Positions 1-10,457 of a stretch of 32,671 nucleotides of DNA are shown in pieces. Location of the stretch: the NCBI RefSeq assembly GCF_025356155.1, contig NZ_JANXUQ010000198.1, positions 1-32,671 on the forward strand. The letters run 5' to 3'. The translations under genes were made by a program, and so were the position numbers. The stretch comes from Rhodoferax sp. GTDB taxonomy: Bacteria; Pseudomonadota; Gammaproteobacteria; Burkholderiales; Burkholderiaceae_C. Every line of letters begins with the position of its first letter. Position 1 is the stretch's first letter. Below the pieces are notes generated by a model. It was not told the origin of the DNA. It searched no databases and saw only the letters and a list, made by a program, of their open reading frames with translations.

Positions 1-1
1 G

Positions 2-1291
2 GGAATAACAGTCTTGGTCTGTGTGCTGGTGGCGGGAATGCTCCTACGCATGCCGATTGGTTTTTCGATGTTGGTGTCGGGCTTCGCCTACCTGCTGGTC
101 AAAGGGCAAGACTTGGGCCTGGTGGCCGAGCAAGTGGGCAACGGCTTGTACAACAGCTATGTGCTTCTGGCCGTGCCGCTGTTTGTCTTTGCGGCCAACA
201 TCATGAATGCGGGCACGGTCAGTGAGCGCATTTTTGACTTCTGCCGCATCCTGGTCGGGCGCATGCGCGGTGGGCTGGCCCAGGTGGATATTTTGGTCAG
301 CGTCATTTTCTCGGGCATGAGCGGCAGCGCCATTGCCGATGCGGCCGGACCTGGCCTGGTGACCATTCGCCAGATGCTGAAAAAACCCGAATACTCACGT
401 GGCTTTGCCGGCGCGGTGGTGGTGGCCAGTGCCACGCTGGGGCCCATCATTCCGCCCAGCATTCCGATGGTGATCTATGCGCTGGTGTCGGGCGCATCAG
501 TCGGGGCGCTATTTTTGGGTGGCGTGGTGCCCGGCTTCTTGATGGCGGTGCTGATGATGGCGGTGGTGCATATCATCGCCACGCGGCGCAACATGCCGCG
601 CGAGGCGCCGGTGCCGCTGCGCGAATGGCCGGCCATTTTGTTCCGTGGCGCCCTGCCCCTGTCCATGCCCATCGTGCTGCTGGGCGGCATCTACTCCGGG
701 GCGTTCACGCCCACCGAGGCAGCGGCCGTCGCGGCTTTGCATGCGTTGATCCTGGCTGGCGTGGTGTACCGGGCGCTGACCTGGCGCACGTTCTGGGGTG
801 TGGTCATGGAGTCCACACGCGGCAGCGCCGTCATCACTTTAATTCTGGCCGGTTCCTTCATGCTGAACTACGCCTTCACCGCCGAAGGTGTGCCCCAGGC
901 CATGGCGCAGTGGGTGGACAGCATGCACCTGTCGCAAATCAAGTTCCTGCTGCTGGTGAATGTGATGTTCCTGGTGCTGGGCTGCTTTCTGGATGTGTCC
1001 GTGCTGCTGCTGGTCTTTGTGCCCATGCTGCTGCCCGCCGCCAAGCTGCTGGGCGTGGACCTGGTGCACTTCGGCGTGCTGGTGGTGCTGAACATGATGA
1101 TCGGCCTGATCCACCCGCCCTTCGGCATGCTGCTGTTTGTGACCAAGGCGCTGACCGGCATACCGATTGGCGAGATGATGAAGGAGGGCTGGCCATTCCT
1201 GGTCATGTTGCTGATGCTGCTGCTGGCCATGACCTTCTTCCCCCAGATCGTGCTGTGGCTACCGCAGACCATGGGCTATAAAACGGCTTAG
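2..1291 (+). CDS. TRAP transporter large permease (DctM-like), 5' partial
   Basis: Large membrane subunit of a tripartite ATP-independent periplasmic transporter, which imports organic anions or related solutes using an ion gradient and a periplasmic binding protein. The product is almost wholly hydrophobic, with about 12 potential membrane segments, and carries the DctM-type stretches VSVIFSGMSGSAIADAAGPG and ATLGPIIPPSIPMVIY. The frame is open to the window edge and the family normally has about ten more residues before the MLLRMPIGF stretch, so the true start probably lies upstream. A TTG at 14 is possible but not preferred. The binding protein (P) and small permease (Q) are expected to the left. 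The amidohydrolase begins 16 bases after the stop, so the two may be co-transcribed. Substrate cannot be read from the sequence; a purine or ureide is only a guess from the neighbour. Confidence 0.93.
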   Translation, partial: GITVLVCVLVAGMLLRMPIGFSMLVSGFAYLLVKGQDLGLVAEQVGNGLYNSYVLLAVPLFVFAANIMNAGTVSERIFDFCRILVGRMRGGLAQVDILVSVIFSGMSGSAIADAAGPGLVTIRQMLKKPEYSRGFAGAVVVASATLGPIIPPSIPMVIYALVSGASVGALFLGGVVPGFLMAVLMMAVVHIIATRRNMPREAPVPLREWPAILFRGALPLSMPIVLLGGIYSGAFTPTEAAAVAALHALILAGVVYRALTWRTFWGVVMESTRGSAVITLILAGSFMLNYAFTAEGVPQAMAQWVDSMHLSQIKFLLLVNVMFLVLGCFLDVSVLLLVFVPMLLPAAKLLGVDLVHFGVLVVLNMMIGLIHPPFGMLLFVTKALTGIPIGEMMKEGWPFLVMLLMLLLAMTFFPQIVLWLPQTMGYKTA

Positions 1292-1307
1292 TACCGGACA
1301 CACACCC

Positions 1308-2762
1308 ATGCCAGCATCCAGCACACTGCTGATCCACAACGCCCGCTGCGTGGCAACCATGAACCACGCCGACCCGGCCCAAGCGGGCGAGCTGCGCAAC
1401 GCGTCCATCTTCATCCGCGACCACCGCATCGTATTTGTCGGCCCCACGGCGGACTTGCCACCGGAAGCGCTGAGCGCGGACGAGGTGATCGACGCGCGCG
1501 CGCACCTGGTCACCCCCGGCCTGGTCAACACCCACCACCACATGTACCAGAGCCTGACACGGGCCATACCTGCGGTACAAAACGCCGAGCTGTTTGGCTG
1601 GTTGCGAGGCCTGTACCCGATCTGGTCCGGGCTGACACCCGAGATGGTGCGGGTCAGCACCCAGGTGGCAATGGCCGAGCTGACGCTGAGCGGCTGCGCC
1701 ACCAGCAGCGACCACCTCTACATCTACCCCAACGGCGTGCGGCTGGACGACAGCATCGCCGCCGCGCAAGAAATTGGCATGCGCTTTGTGGCAAGCCGCG
1801 GCAGCATGAGCGTCGGCCAAAGCCAGGGCGGCCTGCCACCCGACAGCGTGGTGGAGCGTGAAGACTTCATTCTCAATGACACACAGCGCCTCATCGAGCA
1901 GTACCACGACACGGCGCATGGCGCGATGGTCAATATCGCAGTGGCGCCTTGCTCGCCATTCAGCGTCAGCCGCGACCTGATGCGCGAATCCGCCCTGCTA
2001 GCCCGCAGCTTCAAGGGCGCTGGCGTGCGCTTGCACACCCACCTGGCCGAGAACGACCACGACATCGCCTACTCTCGCGAAAAGTTCAATTGCACGCCCA
2101 CCGAATACGCACAAGACCTGGGCTGGCTGGGGTCTGATGTTTGGCACGCCCACTGCGTGAAACTGGACGGCGCCGGCATCAGCCTGTTTGCCGCCACCCG
2201 CACCGGCGTGGCCCACTGCCCGTGCAGCAATATGCGCCTGGCCAGCGGCATTGCCCCCGTACGCCGCATGCTGAACGCCGGGGTGCCCGTCGGCCTGGGT
2301 GTCGATGGTTGTGCCAGCAACGATGCTGCCCACATGGTCAACGAAGCCCGCCAGGCCCTGCTACTGGCCCGCGTGGGCCGCGCCATGCAGCCACCTGAGG
2401 TGCGCGACGGCCGCACTTTCTTTGGCTGCGATTTAGGCCCGGCCGAGATGACAGCGCGCGATGTGCTGGGCATCGCCACCCGTGGCGGCGCCCAGGTGCT
2501 GGGCCGCGGCCACGACATTGGCCACATCGCCGTGGGCATGTGCGCCGACCTGGCGCTGTTTGACCTGGACACGCTGGGCTTTGCCGGTGGCGCAGTGCAC
2601 GACCCCGTAGGGGCGTTGATGCTGTGCAGCAGCCCCCCAGCCGACTACACCATCATCAACGGCCGTGTTGTGGTGCGCAAAGGCCAGCTCACCACGCTGG
2701 ACCTGGGGCCGGTGGTGGAGCGACACAACGCTTTGGCAATTCAATTGGCATTGGGTGTATAA
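1308..2762 (+). CDS. Amidohydrolase, probable 8-oxoguanine deaminase
   Basis: Cytosolic metal-dependent deaminase of the ATZ/TRZ amidohydrolase branch. The 484-residue protein shows the N-terminal metal motif in NTHHHMYQSLTRA (His 76 and 78), then THLAEN, WHAHCVKLD, and GVDGCASNDAAHMVNEARQ holding the catalytic Asp. The NTHHHMYQSLTRA and VDGxASND...EARQALLLAR wording matches what I recall of 8-oxoguanine deaminases more closely than guanine deaminase or hydroxyatrazine hydrolase, but these are close relatives. 8-Oxoguanine deaminase converts 8-oxoguanine and water to urate and ammonia, which would feed the PuuD/UraH/UraD/PuuE route encoded further right. ATG at 1308 is 16 bases after the TRAP permease stop, consistent with one transcript. 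The family is secure; the exact substrate is inferred. Confidence 0.8.
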   Translation: MPASSTLLIHNARCVATMNHADPAQAGELRNASIFIRDHRIVFVGPTADLPPEALSADEVIDARAHLVTPGLVNTHHHMYQSLTRAIPAVQNAELFGWLRGLYPIWSGLTPEMVRVSTQVAMAELTLSGCATSSDHLYIYPNGVRLDDSIAAAQEIGMRFVASRGSMSVGQSQGGLPPDSVVEREDFILNDTQRLIEQYHDTAHGAMVNIAVAPCSPFSVSRDLMRESALLARSFKGAGVRLHTHLAENDHDIAYSREKFNCTPTEYAQDLGWLGSDVWHAHCVKLDGAGISLFAATRTGVAHCPCSNMRLASGIAPVRRMLNAGVPVGLGVDGCASNDAAHMVNEARQALLLARVGRAMQPPEVRDGRTFFGCDLGPAEMTARDVLGIATRGGAQVLGRGHDIGHIAVGMCADLALFDLDTLGFAGGAVHDPVGALMLCSSPPADYTIINGRVVVRKGQLTTLDLGPVVERHNALAIQLALGV

Positions 2763-2801
2763 CCGAGGCCCTCTTAAAGACAATACCAAGGAAGAACCGA
2801 C

Positions 2802-3512
2802 ATGGGCGCGCAGTGGAAAGCAAAAGGTAAGGAACTGGCAGCCAATGCCAAGGGCAAGCTGTTCGGCCGTTTGGCCAAGGACATCATGATTGCGGCGCGC
2901 GCCGGGGCCGACCCGGCAGGCAATTCGCGCCTGCGACTGGTGCTGGAGCAGGCCCGCAAGGTCTCCATGCCCAAGGAAACGCTGGAGCGCGCCATCAAGA
3001 AGGGTGCTGGCCTGACCGGCGAAGCCGTGCACTTTGAACACGTCATTTACGAAGGATTCGCGCCACACCGCGTGGCCGTCATGGTCGAATGCCTGACCGA
3101 CAACGTCAACCGCACCGCCCCCGAGATGCGTGTGTTGTTCCGCAAAGGCCAGCTCGGCACATCTGGTTCGGTGTCGTGGGACTTTGACCACGTGGGCATG
3201 ATCGAGGCTGAGCCCGCAACCAAAGGCGCGGACCCCGAAGTGGCAGCCATTGAAGCCGGTGCCCAGGACTTCGAGCCCGGCGAAGAAGGCACCAGCATCT
3301 TCGTGACTGATGCTACCGATCTGGACCTGGTCAGCCGCGCGTTACCCGTCCACGGCTTTACCGTGTTGTCGGCCAAGCTGGGCTACAAGCCTAAAAATCC
3401 GATTGACCCCGCGAGCCTGAGCGCTGCGGACCTGGAAGAAGTCGAAGCCTTTTTGGCCGCTATCGATGGCAATGACGACGTGCAGAACGTCTATGTAGGT
3501 TTGGCGGGCTAG
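2802..3512 (+). CDS. YebC/PmpR (TACO1) family protein, YeeN-like
   Basis: Cytosolic protein of the YebC/TACO1 family, whose members act as DNA-binding regulators or as translation factors that relieve ribosome stalling. The 236-residue product shows the family landmarks: a lysine-rich N terminus ([19 protein letters not shown]), [51 protein letters not shown], and a C-terminal [12 protein letters not shown]. The N terminus differs from the usual MAGHSKWxNI form and is nearer the YeeN-type second paralogue. A purine-rich stretch (AAGGAAGAA) precedes the ATG at 2802 at suitable spacing. It follows the deaminase gene by 39 bases and may be read through. A GC-rich hairpin after the stop separates it from modE, which converges from the other strand. 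Confidence 0.9.
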   Translation: MGAQWKAKGKELAANAKGKLFGRLAKDIMIAARAGADPAGNSRLRLVLEQARKVSMPKETLERAIKKGAGLTGEAVHFEHVIYEGFAPHRVAVMVECLTDNVNRTAPEMRVLFRKGQLGTSGSVSWDFDHVGMIEAEPATKGADPEVAAIEAGAQDFEPGEEGTSIFVTDATDLDLVSRALPVHGFTVLSAKLGYKPKNPIDPASLSAADLEEVEAFLAAIDGNDDVQNVYVGLAG

Positions 3513-3514
3513 GA

Positions 3515-3568
3515 GGGGCCCCACGGTCGCCCACTGCCTGTGGCTCCCTGCCCCCGAGGGGGCCGCGT
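3515..3568. terminator. GC-rich hairpin between convergent genes
   Basis: The short gap between the YebC-like gene and the convergent modE holds the hairpin GCCCCCGAGGGGGC (3550-3563), preceded by CCCCACGGTCGCCC. A similar block with GCCCCAAAGGGGGC occurs at 15624-15666. I recall such CCCCACG...GCCCCC/GGGGGC blocks as frequent at gene ends in Comamonadaceae. It may terminate transcription from either side, but no clear U-tract follows. Confidence 0.45.
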
Positions 3569-3569
3569 T

Positions 3570-4358
3570 TCACCCGGTCACAGCCAGCGCGACCGCGGCT
3601 TCATCCACCCGTGCCATACCCAATCTTCCCGCTTTGAGGATGGTCCCTTGTTGGGTGAAACCGACCACACTCAAGCCTGATGGCAGCGTTAGCGCTACCT
3701 CTCCCCCAGATTTGGCGCGCGACGCGCGGCTAACACTACCCGGCAACAAATTGATTCCCTCACATGGCGCAAACGCCGTGCCCATGGTCACCGCCGTAGC
3801 CTTGCACAAGGCCAGCACGGCAACCCCAGGTTTCAGATTCAGCAGCTCCGCACTCTCCCGTGTGATGCGGGACCACAAGCGCGTCTGGTCGTGCAAACGC
3901 AGCTCCACACGGATGGCGCCTGCGCGTGGCTTGAGGGCATGCACCGTGCACGGCAATTGGTTGCGCATGCTGGTGCGCAGCGCCAGCGCCGAAAAATTGG
4001 GCACGCTGACAACCCCACCACCACCAACTTTGCCACCGCGTGCCTCCGTTTCAATCTGCTGCAGCACATCCAGCCGGGCCTTGTTGATGCGGTCGGCCGC
4101 CTGCAACACGCTGTATCCCGCGGGCGTGAGGCGTGCACCGCCGCCGCCGCTGCCACCCACCAGCCGCTCCAGCAGCGCGACACCGGCCAAGTTACCCAAG
4201 GTGTCCACCGCCTGCCAGGCCGCCTTGTAGCTGACACCAGCGCCACGCGCCGCTTCAGAGATCGACCCCACCTCGCCTATGCGCCGCAGGATGTCAATTC
4301 GCTTGTCGGTCGATTGCTGGCCCAGTGCGTCGGCGAGCTGGAGTTGCGGTTTCTTCAT
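3570..4358 (-). CDS. modE: ModE-type molybdate-responsive transcriptional regulator
   Basis: Molybdate-sensing regulator that normally represses the molybdate uptake operon when molybdate is plentiful. The 262-residue protein has an N-terminal winged helix of LysR/ModE type (RRIGEVGSISEAARGAGVSYKAAWQAVDTL, about residues 25-55), including GGSGGGGARLTPAG in the wing. A C-terminal part fits molbindin/TOBE domains (SVPNFSALALRTSMRNQLPCTV and VALTLPSGLSVVGFTQQGTILKAGR). It is transcribed away from modA, with a 70-base gap carrying TCGCTAT/ATAGCGA half-sites, the arrangement expected for autoregulation plus modABC control. Length and domain order match full-length ModE rather than the short HTH-only form. 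Confidence 0.92.
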   Translation of the reverse strand: MKKPQLQLADALGQQSTDKRIDILRRIGEVGSISEAARGAGVSYKAAWQAVDTLGNLAGVALLERLVGGSGGGGARLTPAGYSVLQAADRINKARLDVLQQIETEARGGKVGGGGVVSVPNFSALALRTSMRNQLPCTVHALKPRAGAIRVELRLHDQTRLWSRITRESAELLNLKPGVAVLALCKATAVTMGTAFAPCEGINLLPGSVSRASRAKSGGEVALTLPSGLSVVGFTQQGTILKAGRLGMARVDEAAVALAVTG

Positions 4359-4387
4359 GGAGCGATTGTCCTGCGAAACAGGTCGCG

Positions 4388-5863
<1,476 letters not shown>

Positions 5864-5867
<4 letters not shown>

Positions 5868-6961
5868 GCACACCGCCAAACTACACCCGCAGCCGCATTC
5901 GGCTCCAGCTCGTTCGGCCATCCTTTACGCTGGATGTGGACCTGGACCTGCCGGGCGACGGCATCACGGTCTTGTTCGGCGTATCGGGTTCGGGCAAAAC
6001 CAGCCTGCTGCGCAGCGTGGCGGGGCTGGAGCGCACGCCCGGTGCCGTGATATCCATCGCCGGTGAAACCTGGCAGGACGATGCAGCAGGCATCTACCTG
6101 CCCACCTGGCAGCGCCCGCTGGGTTATGTGTTCCAGGAAGCCAGCCTGTTCGAACACCTCAACGTCCGCAAAAATTTGCAGTTTGGCCTGAAGCGGTCCC
6201 ACACGCCGTCCGACGCCGCAGCGCTGAACGCGGCCATTGATCTGCTGGGCATCGATGGCCTGCTGGACCGCAGCACTGGCCAGTTGTCGGGTGGCGAGCG
6301 CCAACGCGTGGCCATCGCCCGCGCCTTGGCCACGCAACCCCGCCTGCTGCTGCTGGACGAACCCCTGGCCTCGCTGGACCAGGTGCGCAGGCAAGACATC
6401 TTGCCGTGGCTGGAACGGCTGCGCGACGAGCTCAAGATCCCCATGCTGTATGTCACCCATTCGTCTGACGAAGTGGCACGTCTGGCCGACACACTGGTGG
6501 TGCTGGACGCTGGCAAGGTCAAGGCCTGCGGGCCGGCAGCCGACGTGCTGGCTGCCACCGATGGTGCCGCGGTGCTGGGCGATGATGCAGGCGCGCTGCT
6601 GGATGCCACCGTAGCGGGGCGCGACACACGCTGGCAGCTCATGCAACTGGCATTCAACGGTGGCAGCCTCTGGCTGCGCGACACCGGCCACGCCGTGGGT
6701 CGCAAAGTTCGGGTCCGCCTGTTGGCGCGCGATGTCAGCGTGGCCACACAAGAGCCGCAGCAGACCAGCATCCAGAACTTGCTGCCTTGTGCGGTGCAGT
6801 CCATCCAGCCCGATGCACATCCGTCACAGGTGCTGGTGCGCATGCTGTGTGGCGAATCGGTTGTGCTGGCGCGCGTGACCGCCCGCGCGGCCGATGCCCT
6901 GCGACTGGCGCCCGGCATGGCGGTGTGGGCGCAGATCAAGGCGGTCGTGCTGGTTGAGTAG
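5864..6961 (+). CDS. modC: Molybdate ABC transporter ATP-binding protein
   Basis: ATPase that powers molybdate import. From a GTG at 5864, overlapping the modB stop as GTGA, the product is 365 residues. Walker A is GVSGSGKT (39-46), the Q loop is [12 protein letters not shown], the signature is [15 protein letters not shown], Walker B is [12 protein letters not shown], and the switch His is in [14 protein letters not shown]. The C-terminal 100 residues look like a TOBE/molbindin domain, the usual ModC tail. The frame is open further upstream into modB, but the residues there do not resemble ModC and would require a long overlap, so the GTG is preferred. The next gene starts 14 bases after the stop. 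Confidence 0.94.
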
Positions 6962-6974
6962 ATTGAGGTACTCC

Positions 6975-8141
6975 ATGTTTTTCCGGCTTATTCTCATTTT
7001 TTTGGTGCTCTGCGCACTGCAGCCTATTGCGTTCGCGTCAGGCGTAGCGCCTGACACTGTCCGGGCAATTCCCACAGCAAACGCTCTGGACGCCGCACTA
7101 CCCAAGGCGATGGCGGCCGTCGGTGCCAAAGGGCTGGCGGTGGCCATCATCGATGGTGGCAAGCTGGCATATGTCCGGAGTTTTGGCCAGCGCAATCAGC
7201 AATTGCAGCCGCTGCAAGCAGACACTGTGATGTCGGCGGCTTCGCTAACCAAACCCGTATTCGCATATGTCGTCATGCAACTTGTTGAAGAAGGAAAAAT
7301 CGACCTCGACGCATCCATCGCGAGCTACTTGAAGGCACCCTTGCCAAGCTACCCCACAGTGCGCCCATATGCGGCGTGGCAAGACCTCGAAGGCGACGAG
7401 CGCTGGAAGAAGATAACGCCACGCATTTTGCTCAGCCATCGATCCGGGCTAGCCAACTTCCAGTCACTGGAGCCCGACGGAAAACTGCACATCCACTTTG
7501 AGCCAGGCACACGCTACGCCTACTCGGGTGACGGCATCAACCTTTTGCAGTTCGTGCTGGAGCGCGGGCTCGGATTGGACGTCGAGGCGGAACTGCAACG
7601 TCGCGTGTTCGACCGATACGGCATGCACAACACCAGCATGACCTGGCAGCAGCGCGCCGCCGACAACCAGGCTGATGGCTACACCCAAGAAGGCAAGCCG
7701 CTTGCGCACATTCAGCGCAAGCGCGCCGCGGCGGCTGGCTCAATGGATACGACTATTGGCGACTACGCAGGCTTCGTCCTAGGATTCCTTCGCGGGGAAG
7801 GGCTGTCGGCTGGAAGCCACAAGGATATGACCACCCCACAATGGCCGATCACCACAAAGTCGCAGTTCCCGACCCTGCAGAGCGAACTGCCCACATCATT
7901 GAGAACTGCCGACCTTGCAGCGGGATTGGGGATAGTCGTATTCAATGGTCCGCAGGGACCTGGGCACTACAAAGGTGGACACGACAACAACGTAGGCAAC
8001 ATCTGGGTCTGCGTTGCACAGCAGGAACGCTGCGTCATTCTGCTGTCCAACGACGTACGAGCTGAAAAGGCATTTCCAGACATCGTTGGCTTCATTTTGG
8101 GCGATGCGGGGGTTCCATGGAAGTGGGAATATGGCCCGTAA
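6975..8141 (+). CDS. Secreted serine hydrolase, beta-lactamase class C-like
   Basis: Exported penicillin-binding-protein/class C beta-lactamase-fold hydrolase (Pfam Beta-lactamase group). These include esterases, D-aminopeptidases and carboxypeptidases as well as true beta-lactamases. From ATG 6975 (388 residues) there is a hydrophobic signal peptide (FFRLILIFLVLCALQPIAFA). The catalytic SxxK is S90-L-T-K93 in SAASLTKPVFAYV, the second motif is Y183-S-G, where many relatives have YxN, and GPGHYKGGHDNN may be the third (HxG-like) motif. The Asn-to-Gly change in the second motif is common in esterase-like members and argues against assigning beta-lactamase activity. The frame extends 27 codons upstream into modC but lacks a plausible start there. 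Substrate unknown. Confidence 0.82.
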   Translation: MFFRLILIFLVLCALQPIAFASGVAPDTVRAIPTANALDAALPKAMAAVGAKGLAVAIIDGGKLAYVRSFGQRNQQLQPLQADTVMSAASLTKPVFAYVVMQLVEEGKIDLDASIASYLKAPLPSYPTVRPYAAWQDLEGDERWKKITPRILLSHRSGLANFQSLEPDGKLHIHFEPGTRYAYSGDGINLLQFVLERGLGLDVEAELQRRVFDRYGMHNTSMTWQQRAADNQADGYTQEGKPLAHIQRKRAAAAGSMDTTIGDYAGFVLGFLRGEGLSAGSHKDMTTPQWPITTKSQFPTLQSELPTSLRTADLAAGLGIVVFNGPQGPGHYKGGHDNNVGNIWVCVAQQERCVILLSNDVRAEKAFPDIVGFILGDAGVPWKWEYGP

Positions 8142-8192
8142 GTATCGGTTCACATAAGCACGCCTGAGGCCCGAACGGGCGACGTCGAAGTC

Positions 8193-8246
8193 GCTACGTT
8201 TTTAATAGCTACGCACGCATATTCGACGAGGGCTACAGCCAGATTT
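8193..8246 (+). repeat. 54-bp dispersed repeat, copy A (intergenic)
   Basis: First of five copies of a 54-bp repeat in this window, in the gap between the serine hydrolase and the convergent M13 peptidase. It begins GCTAC, has ATAGCTAC near its centre, then ACGAGGGCTACAG and ends ATTT. It aligns without gaps to the copies at 11806-11859 (inverted), 18567-18620, 26214-26267 and 29356-29409 (inverted). No flanking target duplication is evident. The rest of the 8142-8315 gap holds nothing I recognise. Confidence 0.85.
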
Positions 8247-8315
8247 CTTCTGAAGGTTCGCCACAGCCCGTAAAAATACCAAAAAAAGGGTATGAATATC
8301 CGGGCAAGGCTCCCG

Positions 8316-10418
8316 TCACCACACTTTGCAAGGCTTGGCCGAAGTCATCGCAGCACCCGGCTTGCACGCAAAGGTCTTGCCAAACTCTGGCAGGTTTACC
8401 ACGACGCCGTTGACGCGGTATTTGCCAGGCGAGTGCGGGTCCGTCGCGGCGCGCACGCGCATGTCCTCAGGGCGGTTGTTCTCACAGGCCCATTGCGCAA
8501 ACCCGATGAAAAAGCGCTGTTCGGGTGTGAAGCCATCGCGGCTTTCGGGTTTGACGATGGTGCTCTGCACCTTCCACGCGGTCCAGGCCAGCACCATGCC
8601 GCCCAGGTCAGCCATGTCTTCGCCCAACGTCAGTTTGCTATTGATTTTGATGTCGTCCACCACCGTGTACTTCGCGTACTGGTTGACGATGCACTGCGCG
8701 CGCTGCTGGAATTGGGTATTGTCTTTCGGCGTCCACCAGTTCTTTAAATTGCCCTGGGCGTCGAACTGGCGGCCTTCGTCGTCAAAGCCGTGGATCAGCT
8801 CATGGCCAATGGTGCCACCGGTGTTGCCGTAACCTGGCGCATCATCCATCTTGGGGTCGAACAGCGGGGGCTGCAGCACCCCGGCGGGAAAGTTGATGTC
8901 ATTCATCTGCGCGCTGTAATAAGCGTTCACGGTCGGTGGCGTCATGCCCCACTCGCCGCGGTCCAGAGGTTTGCCGATTTTGCCCAACTGGCGGTGGACT
9001 TCGAACTGCATGGCGCGGGTGACGTTGCCATAGAAGTCATCACGGGCGATGGCCACATCGCTGTAGTCGCGCCATGTGTCGGGGTAACCGATCTTGTTGA
9101 CGATGGCCTTCAACTTTTCCGTGGCCTTGATCTTGGTGGCCGGGCTCATCCAGTCCAGGTGTTGCAACTCGTCATGCATGGCCTGCTCGATCTGCTCGGT
9201 CATCACCAGGGTTTGTTTCTTCAGCTCAGGGCCGAATGCGCGGTCTACAAATTCCTGGCCCAGGGCCTCACCCAATTGTGCGTCCACCAGCGCCACACAA
9301 CGCTTCCAGCGCGGCGGCTGCAGTGGTATGCCGCGCAGGGTCTTGCTGAAGTAGTTGAAGTTCTCGGTGACGAAGGCACTGGACAGGCTCGCGGCCTGGG
9401 CATGCGCCACATGCCAGCGCAGGTAGACCTTGATGTCGTCCAGGCTGCTGGCCTTCCAGTAGCGGGCCAAGGTCTGGTAGAACTTGGGCTCGGTCACGTT
9501 CAGGGCCTTGGTGTCCGCCAGACCCGCCGTCTGCAGATACACCCCCCAGTCAAAGCCAGGCGTCAACGCCTGCAACTGGATGAGGTCCATCTTGTGAAAC
9601 AGCTTGTAGGGGTCGCGCTTGTCCACCACCGACAGCGTGGCGCGGGCAAGCGTGGTCTCGGTCTGCAGCACGGTGATGGCATGCTGGCGGGCCAGCGCCG
9701 GTGGTTCGCCCATCAGCTCAAACATGCGGGCCACATGGGCCAGGTACTTGGCGCGTAGCTCCCGCGATGCGGCGTCCATCTTGGTGTAGTAGTCGCGGTC
9801 CGGCAGGCTCAGGCCACCGCCGGTTGCAAAGGCGATCACGTTGGAAGAGTTGGAAAAATCCTGGTCCGAGCCAAAGCCGAAGTACAGGCCGTTGTCGGCA
9901 ATCGACAGGTGCAGTTTGGCCAGCACAGTGGGCAGGTCTGCCTTGCTTTGCATGGCGCCTATGACACCCAGCACAGACTGCATCGGCGTGGCACCCCGTT
10001 GCTCCACTGCCGCTTCGTTCATGCAGGCGGCGAAGTAGTCTCCAATCTTCTGCTGGTTGGCGGTATTGCCCTCGGTCTTTTGCGACAGTGCGTCCAGAAT
10101 GCCCCACAGGAAACGCTGGTTGTCCTGGTACAACTTGCCATAAACGCTCCAGCGCGCCTGGTCGGCAGGTATGGGGTTGTTCTCGACCCAGCCGCCGCAG
10201 CTGTATTGGTAGAAATCTTCACAGGGGTTGGCGGTGGCGTCCATGGCCGACACATCCAGCCCGGGTGTGTAGGGGAACTCGGTCAGCGGTGTGTCGTGCG
10301 CGGGCGGCGGTGGCGACGCCGCGGCTGATGCACTGGCGGGCGGATTCGTTTGCGCTGCGCTGGGGAAGCAAATCCACAGGGCCTGGGAGATCAGCAAGGC
10401 AAGAAGACAGCGACGCAT
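8316..10418 (-). CDS. M13 family zinc metallopeptidase (neprilysin/PepO-like)
   Basis: Exported zinc endopeptidase of family M13, which cleaves oligopeptides. The 700-residue precursor has a signal peptide (MRRCLLALLISQALWICFPSAAQ). The N-terminal M13 domain opens with DATANPCEDFYQYSCGGW. The zinc site is HELIH (539-543) in IGHELIHGFDDEGRQFD, and the third ligand is Glu600 in EDMADLGG, with Asp604 completing the usual ExxxD. VNAYYSAQMNDINFPAGVLQPP is also typical, and the protein ends in the family's CxxW (CKVW). The stop region abuts the gap holding repeat copy A. The gene is monocistronic by appearance, with a DUF1697 gene downstream of no obvious relation. Length and motifs indicate an intact enzyme. 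Confidence 0.95.
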   Translation of the reverse strand: MRRCLLALLISQALWICFPSAAQTNPPASASAAASPPPPAHDTPLTEFPYTPGLDVSAMDATANPCEDFYQYSCGGWVENNPIPADQARWSVYGKLYQDNQRFLWGILDALSQKTEGNTANQQKIGDYFAACMNEAAVEQRGATPMQSVLGVIGAMQSKADLPTVLAKLHLSIADNGLYFGFGSDQDFSNSSNVIAFATGGGLSLPDRDYYTKMDAASRELRAKYLAHVARMFELMGEPPALARQHAITVLQTETTLARATLSVVDKRDPYKLFHKMDLIQLQALTPGFDWGVYLQTAGLADTKALNVTEPKFYQTLARYWKASSLDDIKVYLRWHVAHAQAASLSSAFVTENFNYFSKTLRGIPLQPPRWKRCVALVDAQLGEALGQEFVDRAFGPELKKQTLVMTEQIEQAMHDELQHLDWMSPATKIKATEKLKAIVNKIGYPDTWRDYSDVAIARDDFYGNVTRAMQFEVHRQLGKIGKPLDRGEWGMTPPTVNAYYSAQMNDINFPAGVLQPPLFDPKMDDAPGYGNTGGTIGHELIHGFDDEGRQFDAQGNLKNWWTPKDNTQFQQRAQCIVNQYAKYTVVDDIKINSKLTLGEDMADLGGMVLAWTAWKVQSTIVKPESRDGFTPEQRFFIGFAQWACENNRPEDMRVRAATDPHSPGKYRVNGVVVNLPEFGKTFACKPGAAMTSAKPCKVW

Positions 10419-10457
10419 AGATGTGTGCCCGAAGTTGGATGGGGGATGAGAGCTGGA

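Noticed and set aside
7242-7524. The class C-like hydrolase as an antibiotic resistance beta-lactamase
   Set aside because: The SxxK motif is present but the second motif is YSG instead of YxN, which is common in esterase-like relatives; fold membership alone does not support resistance.
8278-8297. ATACC-A7-GGGTAT as a terminator after the M13 gene
   Set aside because: The stem is only five pairs with an A/T-run loop and no U-tract after it on either strand; too weak to call.
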